Shown piece by piece: positions 14,971-25,605 of a DNA stretch of 64,000 bases. The position numbers and the translations under genes were made by a program. Origin of the DNA: Hirudinaria manillensis. Taxonomy: Eukaryota > Annelida > Clitellata > Hirudinida > Hirudinidae. The notes under the pieces are model-generated. The model made no database searches. It saw only the letters and a program-made list of their open reading frames with translations, and was not told where the DNA came from. Positions within the stretch are counted from its first letter, which is position 1; every line of letters begins with the position of its first letter. The stretch is from assembly GCA_034509925.1 (NCBI GenBank), contig CM067537.1, positions 108,501 through 172,500 on the forward strand. The letters are read 5' to 3'.

Positions 14971-17900
14971 CTAGAAATTAGCTTAAAACTATCAGCATAA
15001 ATATGATCATATATGGAAATACTCTGCAACAAGTATCTGGATCCATCAAAACAATTTTCAAATTTAAGTAGTTAAAACTAAAATACTATTATACACAAGA
15101 AGTTTGTATTTGCACTAAACCTCAAAACGTATAATCACTTAATCAGAAACATTTTAGCAATGTTGCCAAAACCAGTAATCCAACAAAATGCTTATACGAC
15201 AATGGAAAACTGGAAAAACTTCTTTAAGCTTTTCTCCAAGGAATTGCAGTTTTTAATATTTGCCACTCATTACAATATCTGTCATCGTTATTACTCTATC
15301 CAAAATATTGCTGTTTCTGGATGTGACAGGCAAATCAAACGCAATGGTATCTGGTGAAGCGACAGGCATGTCAGTTCTATGCAGAGTAAAGTGGTTATGG
15401 GTTGGATAGGATGCATGAACAGTCACTAAAAGTCGTTAAAAGTAAGGTGGCTCCTGCTCTTGGTCAACGCTCAAACTGTAACCGAAGCTCAAGTTTGAAA
15501 AGTACTACCCGCTTTCTTCTTTTTAATAATTTGAAAAAAATCGAAGCAATTTTATTCAACTCAAATCAAGATATTTACTTTGTTCAGTTGGTCATAGAAC
15601 TTGTACCGGTTTTTGGGTGTGAACTTCTTGATACACTTCTCGACCAAACTTTCCAAATGCTTGTAAAATTTAACACAAGCCATATCCATCAAAGGGTTAC
15701 GTCAATTTGCATCGCCGCTTACTGGACACTCCGCAACAAAGATAGCGATAATGCATTTAAATAAAACATTTGACAGCTTGTTGATATTTTGAAAAGTTAA
15801 TCTTCTTTGAGCGTAAGTACATAAATTACATTTTTGACCTTTCAAAGTTATGTTAGCAATAAAGTCGCGCTTAATTCTGCCAAATATTACTCAGTGCGAC
15901 ACGGTGTGCAATCGTAGAGGGTTATGAACATTAAAAATAAACAAGTAAGTGACGAATGTCAATTAATAAATTGCTAAACAAATAAAATGTAATAATAAAT
16001 AAATTAATTTAGAGTAGATTATAGGTGCGCTGCATTACTCGCGATTTCAAGAACAAATGTTCTCGTTGAGTAATGTTGCCCAGACCTGTAATGTTCTTCT
16101 TAGACATACTTCACTGGAATAAAGTTCAGCATCATTATCATCACTCTAACTGAAGTGGCGTTTCTGTCTGGTTCTGTATTGTCCAGAGACTTGGGAACAG
16201 ATTATATGGCCCTTGTCAAAGACCAATCCCAATGGTCGATGGAGAGTTGCGATACTATTTGAATTAATGTGTTCAATCTGGAATAGATCAAAATGCACTT
16301 TGCCAGAGATTGGATTGTGCTTTAGAAATCTCAATTGACGTGTATTTTCGTAACAAGCTGAAATATCATTTATTTCAAGCAAGTGTGACGAGTCGATTTA
16401 TAACATTTCTAAATAATTATTTCGCAAGGCTCAGGCTTAACTTTGCTTCTTTGTTTCATTCTGTGACTTCTCATAAAAATGATGATTTTGTTCACAATTC
16501 AAACTCTTTTTGGAGTAATGCTTTACAAGCACGAAAGTTAATTATTAAATAAATTACTCCAAGAAACTAAATAGCCTCCGTTGATTGAACTGAAAAAGGT
16601 TTCTAGAATGAAAGGATGATTCAATAAGCATTTGAATTGGTCAATGTTCTCGAAAGAGTTGGCAGCATTTTGGCATTCCTGACGATGTTCGTTCAAACGT
16701 AAAAGAATTCAAAACTGCCTGCACGGCTTGCTCGCTTGTAACAATCTCTCTACTCGCGATTCCTGCTGAACTACAGCGGGGCTGGAAAGCTCTAAATTTA
16801 GTCTCGAACACAAAACGATGCTTGTTCTGGATCGCATCTTCCTCAAGAGCAATCTCGGAGTTATGCCATTCTCATTTTTTTCTCAAGCTACTTCTTTGGC
16901 TCGCTTCCGCTAATCTTCAAGAACATCGTGTCTCCTGCTATTTCCAAGCTATGCGTGTTTTAATTCTTTCAAACAAATATTTCCCAGTTTCATTCGTTAG
17001 ACTCGGAGCTGACTTCATTGCTCGAGAAGAATGCGCCATTATTTTGCATTAATATCCATTTTATAAGCATTTCTTTAAAATAGTTAATTGTAGGAGTGTT
17101 AAATAATAAACCACGACATTAAAAAGTATCAAATAGCTCTGCTGTCAAGGAGGCAAAATACATGGAATGGAATGATAATTTAAGACAAATAAAATAAACA
17201 CTATTACACATTAATAAACCAATGAAATTAATAACAAAATAAAAACTTTGTAACTCGAGAACACTAAGCGAATTTTGAAAGTACTGAATGAGTATTTAAG
17301 ATTTCATTTAAGTTACTGAGAGCGCTAGCCGCATGAAATCCTATTCCCTTTACATCGGCTTTGCATCATCATCGAAAATCCTTGAATGCATGCATGCAAT
17401 CGAGGTGAATGCAGCTTACGGCTGCATTATTAAAACCTGACTTCCCCCAGAAACTCCTTCACTACATACCTCTGCCTTCCTTACAGCCGGTTGTTCGTTG
17501 TTAATAAGCTGTGCAAGAAGGTAACGGACATTTACTTTCTAGGTTGTACTGGTTTGTTTGATGACATTTTTACTGGTTTATCGTCCATTTCTTATTTATG
17601 GATTCAAGTCAACAAAGCATTCAATTGCTCTGAAGTTTGATCAAGCGAGACATTTCATCACTGGGATTCTCATTCTTGCTCGTTTGTCTGGCAACAACCT
17701 TAATCCACACTGAGAATAATCTAATAAAATAATCTGTTAATTAAACAGTCACTTCGGTCATATGTTCGCAGAATCGTATATTCATTAAATAATTTTGTTT
17801 TAAATCCTATATTCTCAATTATCTCAGACTAATCAAAATCTTCGATCACAAAGAGCATTTAAGACGTCTAAAATATCACCAATTAATTCGTAAATTCATA

Positions 17901-18072
17901 ACTTTACGTAGGATACCAACAGTTAAACTTTTAAACACTTCATTGCTTTTTAACAGATTTTGTTTTATCATCGACAGAAGACCGTTGCGAGATCTCATTC
18001 GATCGGAAGAAACAACCAACCGCAAATCACTTCACGACTTCATTTGCGAAAATCGACGGAATTTCATCGAAA
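14971..18072. other. Intergenic region, possible missing 5' exons
   Basis: The stretch separates two divergent genes. It should hold the first exon(s) of the minus-strand AT-hook gene and the 5' untranslated region of the plus-strand rod gene. An acceptor-like tttttaacag near 17948-17958 may mark a leader exon of the latter. Frames at about 15402-15764 and 16822-17052 are open but show no recognisable domain and no partner exons. Confidence 0.4.
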
Positions 18073-21000
18073 ATGCCAAAGTCAAAAAAGGTCGGTGAAG
18101 TCGTAGAGGATGGAGGGGAGCAGGAAGTGGTCGTCGCCAGCAGCACCGCAACGTCTTCGGTCCTCAACGGAGCAGACGGCGAGGTGGTCGTGGTGAAGGA
18201 AAAGAAAAAGAAATCCTCCAAAACTGCCGAGGTTCCCGAAGAAGAGTCGTCGGTTAAAACGACGGTCGTCGAAGAAGTCGGCGGTAGCGTCGGCGAGGTC
18301 AAATCTGTAGTCAACGCGGAAGCAACCTCCGACGAAGCGTCAGTCGCTAAAGTGGCGGACGAAGAACCGCCGAGCGCTCCCGTGGTGACAACTTCGAGAA
18401 AATTCGAAGATGCCTCCCACTTCGAAAGCGAACTCGGAGCTCCGAAGACCGTCGCTTATTCGGCGAGTTTTTCCTCCAAGGGCGGGGCTTCGACCGAAGT
18501 TTTTGCAGGCCTTCTGGACACCGAGAGAAGTTCGGCTGTGAAAAAGGTCTTGGATACTTCCAACATCACCTCGCCCGGTCTCAGGATGCTTTACGACGTG
18601 AGTTTACAATTTCCTTCCAAACAATCACTTTGCTTCTGAAATAATCCAAAGAAACGGTGACTAAAAATATTGCAAGGTCAGAATAAAGTCCCCAACAAAA
18701 TCAGTCGATTGTTTCTTGATTTTCAATAAAACATTCCCGATTCTATCGCGAATTTACAGATGCAAGTTTAACCTCCAATCCAACAAGTTGTTTCTAGAGT
18801 TTTATTTATCGCCACCACAGTAGCATTTGCCTTATTTTCTTGAGACCGTATCTAGAATTATTTTTCCAATTTTAACATCTGGTAACATTTGATCTCTGAA
18901 GATGTGTGATAATATTTACCTATTAATCACGATATTCATCATTCGCTGCGTTGCAAATATTTTAAATCCGAAAATAGTTTTTTAAATATAAAATATTATT
19001 CTGAACGAAACAATTTGATCCAAGGTCGAACGCCATCTTTCGTTTACTTTTTTCATTCAAATCTTAACAACGAGATTTGCGAAAGCTTGAAAATTCTAGA
19101 AAAAACCTGGCGAGAGATTAAATTCGCTGATCTGAATTTTATATGAAATTATTGCAGTCGCGAATCAAAGAGTTGGAAGATGAGCTGGACTTGGAAAGGG
19201 CTTCAAGGATCAAGGTAGTGACTGCCACTTTGACGATCGGTAATTTTTCACTATTGCATCAATCGCGCGCTCATTTTCGCACCATTGCAGTCGGAACGCC
19301 AAAGGAACGAGCTTCAAAACGACCTGACCATTTTGTCCGAAAGACTCGAGGAAAGCCACGATGCTCACAGAAGACAGGTGACCGCTCGACTCGATGTTAA
19401 TCGATTAGCGAATGTTGTCATAATTCATTTGAAATTCTTGCAGGCCGATCTAACCAGGAAGCTGGAGATGGATTTGACCAAACTACAGAGGGAGTTGGAG
19501 GAATGTCACGGACAGAACGAATCTCAACTTTCGTCGTTTCGCAAGAAGCACCAGGAGGCTGTCAACCAACTCAACGACCAGTTGGAACAGGTCCAAAGAA
19601 GCAGGCAGAAGTAAGAAGAGTTTACTGCTCTGATTCTCACGACTGCTATAAAGAATTGAACATTACATCTTCACTTAAACAATTACGAAGGAGTTGCACG
19701 CAATTATTAGAAATGGCTCGTGACAACCCATCTATGATAATGTCGATTCGAGCTATCTCTCACGGATAACCTCGATTAAAAGCATTTTTAATAATTTGAT
19801 GAATGTTATTTAGGAGCGAAAAAGAAAAGAATCAATACAAAACAGAAGCTGATGATCTCAAGAGCCAATTGGAACAAGCCAACAAGAACAGAGTAATGAC
19901 TAGGCGGATGAACATTAAAATATAATTTTAATTATAATTTTATCAAAACAACATCTCGCATGCATTTTCTTCATTAATAACGACGACCTTAATCTGTTAC
20001 TAGTCCTATTCGGAGAAAGTAGTAAAGCAACTGGAATCTCAGCTCAACGAGGTCAAGGGGCAATTGGGCGAAGTTCACAGGGCTCTGACTGAAAGCCAAG
20101 CGGCTCGAGCCCGACTTCAGACTGACAATGGCGAATTGATCAAGAGGTTCGAAGAGACCGATGCACAGCTTCAGCAGGCGGGGAAGGCAAAGTCTGCCGC
20201 ACTGAAACAAATTGAAGAACTTAAGGTGACCTGTTTTTATGTTGAGCAATAATCAGAATAACAATACTATCTTATATGCTAATAACCTGCGCTCATGTTA
20301 GCATTTTGAACTGGCCACCGGCTATAAGGTCATTATAATGATCTAAGTTACGCTGGTCATAACCAGGAAAGACTAATGTTAGCCAATCGCAGATTAAAAC
20401 TAATCACAAACTACTTCGAAACCAGCTCGCCATGGATGACGAAGCTGCCGTTCGTTCGAAGCTGATCTCTGACAACAGAGTCCTCCAGGCTAACTTGGAG
20501 CAGCTCCGCGACCAACTCGACGAAGAGTTACATTTCAAGGAAGAACTTCAAAGGCAGCTGTCAAAAGTGGCATCCGAGGCCTCGAGTTGGAAGCAGAAGT
20601 TTGAGAATGGGGAAGGCAATATTAGACCCGAGGAAGTCGAAGAACTCAAGAAGAAGCTGGCTGCCAGGTCTTTAACATCAAATTACAGTTACAATGTCTT
20701 TCATAAAAATGGCACTAAAAGTTTAAAGTTTAATTACCAAAATCTCGACAGGATTCAAGACAGCGAAGCTCAATTGGAAGCAGTGGTGAGCAAGGCAGTC
20801 AGTCTCGAGAAAGCAAAAAGCAGACTTGTTTTGGAGAACCAAACTTTGCAGGCCGACTTGGAAAAGGTTGGTATCGTAGAAAGTTTGTAATTACATTTAA
20901 AACGAAATAAATAACGCCGACAAATTATCAAATTGAACTCTTGAACTTCGTCGTCCGATGCCAGCTGCAGGCAATCAACGTTCAGAACGAGAAGAGACAG

Positions 21001-24000
21001 AGGCAGTTTGACAAGACCTTGGAGGAGTGGAAAAAGAAAGTTCACGATCAGCAAATGGAATTGGAAAGTTTCCAGAAAGAAGCCAGAAACAGTGCCGCAG
21101 AAGCCTACAAAGTCAAGTCGCAGTTGGAGGAAGTTCAAGAGGTCGTCGATGGGCTGAAGAGAGAAAATAAGAACCTTTCTGGTATTTGACGACGATGACA
21201 TGAGTTAACCAAGACGATTGTTCAATACCAAATTTTTACCCCGCACCAGAGGAAATCTTCGAGCTGACAGACCAACTTGGCCAAGCCAACCACCGCTTCA
21301 CAGAGCTAGAAAAGCTATCGAAGCGCATCGAGGCCGAAAGGGACGAATTGCATGCCACACTCGAGGAGGCAGAAAAGGCTCTGGAGAAAGAGGAGGGTAA
21401 ACTCCAACAAAGTCTGCAGGAGGTGGCTACTCTCAAGGAAGAAAGTACCAGAAAGTTGGCTGAAAAGGAAGAAGAATTCGAAGTCGTTTGGTGAGGACTA
21501 ATCGACATGCCGTTGGAAATAAATTATGCACGACCCATTTAATAACGCAACCTATAAATAATATGGAACATGTACGAGTAACTTCCTATCGATCAAGTTT
21601 ACAGTTATTCCACGAATAGAAAGCAAATCAATTGATTGATCGAACATTATGACAGCTCTCTTTAAGCAGCAAAACAATTCTTTTTGTGTCCAGCAAAAAT
21701 CAGCAAAGACTCATCGACACCCTTCAGGTTGATCTCGAGACTGAGGTGCGTCACAAAATTGAAGCCCTAAAGAACAAAAAGAAGCTGGAGCAGGCCATCA
21801 GCGACCTCGAGGGTGCTGTTGAAGTCGCCAATAGGGCAAAGGTCGAGGTAAGCAGCCTGGATCTACAACTTTGCGATGGCGAATATAACATTTTATGGAA
21901 ATAATAGAATGTATGACTGTAACGAATCGACGTAATCTTCGCTTCCAGGTGGAAAAGAACTTCAAGCGCTTCCAACAGCAGACGTTGGATATCCAGAGAC
22001 TACTCGAAGAGGAACAGAGGCAGAAAAACATCGCCGTAAAGGAAGCTTCCTTGGCTGAAAAGAGGGTATCGACATAAATAGTCAAAACAGTAGTGTATAT
22101 TGTAAATAATCAATTAAGGCGTGTATATAAAAAAACCCTTGAGATACATTGAAAGAACTAAAAAGTTGAGTAACGTCTTCAATAAAATCAGATCGTGCAG
22201 TTGGCTGCTGAGCTGGAGGAAGTCAAGTCTCAACTGGAAGTCCTGGAAAGGAACAAAAGAATCCAAGACGGAGAAATACAAAAGGTCACTGATTTGGCCA
22301 ACGAACTCCAGACGAACAACTCTCAATTGGCAGGAGCAAAGAAGAAGTTGGAGCTCGACGTCCAATCGTTACACGTTGGTAGAATGTGTTTCATTCTATT
22401 AATTAATTACCATATATTAGTAAAATATAGTCGCATATAAATCCGCCACCAGATGTAATCGATTATTATATGCATGTTGTTATATGCTCTGAATTGTTTT
22501 ATGAATTTGTTCCCAATGCCAGTCTGACCTCGAGGACAGATCAAACGCCCTGAAATTGGCAGAGGATCATTGTCGCAAGGCCGTCAATGACGCCGCCAAA
22601 GTAGCCGACGAACTGAGACAGGAACAGGATCACTCCCTGCAAATTGAAAAACTGAGGAAGGCTCTTGAAGGACAGGTGGTTGAATCTAACGGATAGATGG
22701 AGACCGATTGAGAGAATGGATGCTTGCACGAAAGAAATCAAAGAGCGAATTCCGAAGCAATTGCTTGAATTATCCAGGTTAAAGAACTCCAAAGACGTCT
22801 CGATGAAGTAGAGGCTGCAGCTTTACAAGGTGGAAAAAAACAAATCCAGGCACTCGAGCAAAGGCTCAGCGAGACCGAAAAGGAGACCGAGAAGGAGCAG
22901 CAGAGACACACAGAGACCCAGAAGGTCATAAGGAAGCAAGAAAGGAGGTGCGTTTGAGACGTTTTACAAAAAAGAAACTCACAATCATAATTAATTATTC
23001 GCTTAAAATTTATTATAAGTTATTATTTATTATAAGTTATTTGTTATTATTTATTATAAGTTATTTGTTATTATTTATTATAAGTTATTTGTTATTATTT
23101 ATTATAAGTTATTTGTTATTATTTATTATAAGTTATTTGTTATTATTTATTATAAGTTATTTGTTATTATTTATTATAAGTTATTTGTTATTATTTATTA
23201 TAAGTTATTTGTTATTATTTATTATAAGTTATTTGTTATTATTTATTATAAGTTATTTGTTATTATTTATTATAAGTTATTTGTTATTATTTATTATAAG
23301 TTATTTGTTATTATTTATTATAAGTTATTTGTTATTATTTATTATAAGTTATTTGTTATTATTTATTATAAGTTATTTGTTATTATTTATTATAAGTTAT
23401 TTGTTATTATTTATTATAAGTTATTTGTTATTATTTATTATAAGTTATTTGTTATTATTTATTATAAGTTATTTGTTATTATTTATTATAAGTTATTTGT
23501 TATTATTTATTATAAGTTATTTGTTATTATTTATTATAAGTTATTTGTTATTATTTATTATAAGTTATTTGTTATTATTTATTATAAGTTATTTGTTATT
23601 ATTTATTATAAGTTATTTGTTATTATTTATTATAAGTTATTTGTTATTATTTATTATAAGTTATTTGTTATTATTTATTATAAGTTATTTGTTATTATTT
23701 ATTATAAGTTATTTGTTATTATTTATTATAAGTTATTTGTTATTATTTATTATAAGTTATTTGTTATTATTTATTATAAGTTATTTGTTATTATTTATTA
23801 TAAGTTATTTGTTATTATTTATTATAAGTTATTTGTTATTATTTATTATAAGTTATGACATGCTTTAAACTGGGAAACGTTTCAAATTCAAAATTTCAGA
23901 ATCCAAGAACTCCACTTCCAACTTGACGAGAGTCAGAAGGAGCAAGAGAAATTGAACGCTCTAGTTGAAAAGCTCCAGGTCAAAGTTCAGGGTTACAAGA

Positions 24001-24847
24001 AACAAGCCGTTGAGGCGGTGAGAATTACCTAATTAATTATTTTTTTTTTAGTATTGCAAGGCAACATCCAATCGATCGTTTTTCACTCTCAAAGCAACGC
24101 CTTTCGCTTACAAATCGAATTTTTGCAGGAAGAGATTGCAGCTCTGAACGTGGCCAAATACAGGAAGTTACAGCAAGAATTGGAAGAATCAGAAGCAAGA
24201 GCTGAAATAGCCGAAAGTCTTGCAGGCCAATACCGCTCCAAGACGAGAAGCTCCTTATCAAGAGCTGAATCGGTGATTGTTCCTTATGAATCTTCGAGCG
24301 AAGTTCCAATTAGGAATTATTTATTCTAATATATATTAATTTATAATAATATTCGATAATAAACCATCAAAAGAAAATTTGAAATTGCCTAGATGCGAAA
24401 GTAACAATTCAATGAGAATGATTCTCGAAGCAAATGCAATTACATCTAAATTATCCAATCAGCTTGCAGCGACGCCATCCGTTCAAATCCAGTCTTTACC
24501 TGGAGTGACGGTCAAAACCACTCGCTACCTGGAAACAAGAACCGATCTCCAGTGATCCGTCACACTAAACCCACCTGCCACCTTTAGTCATCAACTTTTA
24601 CAGGTAAAGAATGAACCCCTTTTCGTTCAATTTGCGTCACAACCGCTAACAGTTCTCATAGCTTGTTATTTGATCCAGTTTAACTATCTATCTATGAATA
24701 TCGATCGTAATAATACTAATAAAGTTAGAATAATGTACAAATAATAATCCATGATGATTAGTAATTAGTGACTCACGTTATCCTTTGCAGGTTTCAGAAG
24801 ATGAATCGTTTCACCTCCGTCAACAAGCAGAAATTATTTCTACCTAA
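18073..24847 (+). CDS. Myosin-rod protein, catchin/myorod-like
   Basis: This encodes a filament protein made of a non-motor head joined to a myosin heavy-chain tail. Exons: 18073-18597, 19158-19214, 19291-19377, 19444-19610, 19814-19892, 20004-20225, 20426-20667, 20752-20866, 20971-21181, 21250-21490, 21694-21847, 21949-22065, 22192-22374, 22523-22675, 22778-22947, 23900-24017, 24129-24272 and 24463-24555. Phases agree throughout, giving about 1025 residues. Residues 1-175 are unique: Lys- and Glu-rich, Ser/Thr-rich, without coiled coil. The remaining 820 or so residues are heptad coiled coil resembling the distal myosin rod, ending in the typical [20 protein letters not shown] region. There is no motor domain upstream in the window. 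In molluscs catchin/myorod comes from an alternative promoter inside the myosin gene. The donor after 20667 (gtcttt) is weak. Confidence 0.9.
23010..23857. repeat. 24-base minisatellite, about 35 copies, intronic
   Basis: The unit is ttgttattatttattataag plus ttat, almost perfectly conserved. It fills the intron between the rod-gene exons ending at 22947 and starting at 23900. Because 24 is a multiple of three and the unit lacks stops in one frame, it generates a false frame of about 300 codons. Confidence 0.97.
24463..24555 (+). CDS. C-terminal exon a of the myosin-rod gene
   Basis: Acceptor ccaatcag is followed by 30 codons and TGA, in phase 0 with the exon ending at 24272. The tail is Thr-rich and mildly basic ([15 protein letters not shown]). 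After the stop the exon appears to run to a donor at about 24603 (acag|gtaaag), so a 3' untranslated intron is likely. Confidence 0.6.
   Translation, partial: LAATPSVQIQSLPGVTVKTTRYLETRTDLQ
24791..24847 (+). CDS. Possible alternative C-terminal exon b of the myosin-rod gene
   Basis: Acceptor tcctttgcag is followed by 18 codons and TAA, also phase 0 with the exon ending at 24272. If exon a is skipped, the protein ends in an acidic tail ([18 protein letters not shown]). If exon a is used, this is 3' untranslated sequence. Insect muscle myosins use alternative C-terminal exons in a comparable way. Confidence 0.4.
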   Translation, partial: VSEDESFHLRQQAEIIST

Positions 24848-25525
24848 TGAGGCTTAGAGCAATCGATGCATATTAATAGTTTATTTAATCTTCATGGGTA
24901 CCATTGTCGTTGTTTTGCCCGGAAACTGATCTACTTCTTCCGGTATGCGAGTCCTAATGAGATTCGAGTTGGTTCACCTTTATCGTCCACCCGCTCTGCT
25001 TTTTCGTTCATTCTTAATTCAGTTTTTTGAGGTTCAATTTTTTCAATTTTTGTCAATATGACGTAAAAACGAGTTAAAACCGTTGCTTCCTAAGACCTGC
25101 TAACTCTTCGGTTAAAAAACAAACAAACCAAACGACTAAGTAACGATATGAAACGTTAGATTATAAAATCCAAAATCTTCATCAAAATCTAACAAAATGG
25201 CTTTGACAAGTGACAGCAGACAAGTCATCATTTAAGTAATCATTTGACAAATTAGACATTCTGACGAACCTCAACCTTTATCTGCACTTGGAGTCAAGAC
25301 GACACTGCAATGATTGCAAAGGGCAATGAGTACAAGTGAATATGACTAGAGTTGACGGATATGTTTTTAATCAGTTTTATGTTATGCATACGTTTATCAT
25401 CGATTTGATTAATTACATATAAAACAGGTAAACATTACTCTCAATTTAAATGTAAATTTATAATAAATAGCAAATCAATTACACGTTATCAATGTACAGC
25501 GTATATGCTAAGCATTATCGTTATC

Positions 25526-25605
25526 ATGCAGACCACTCGGTTGCATAACAATTCGTAAACAAGAACTTGACTCGGTTGCATAACAATTCGTAAACAAGAA
25601 CGTAC
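25526..25605. repeat. Direct duplication of about 32 bases
   Basis: The segment containing ctcggttgcataacaattcg plus taaacaagaac occurs twice in direct orientation. The second copy abuts the donor site of the last recognised DRC5 exon. Confidence 0.9.

Noticed and set aside
15402-15764. A 120-codon plus-strand frame
   Set aside because: It looks protein-like in places, but I recognise no domain, found no partner exons, and it lies between two divergent genes.
22948-23868. A 306-codon open frame with a repeated LLLFIISY unit
   Set aside because: It is the intronic 24-base minisatellite between two clearly phased rod-gene exons, not a membrane protein.
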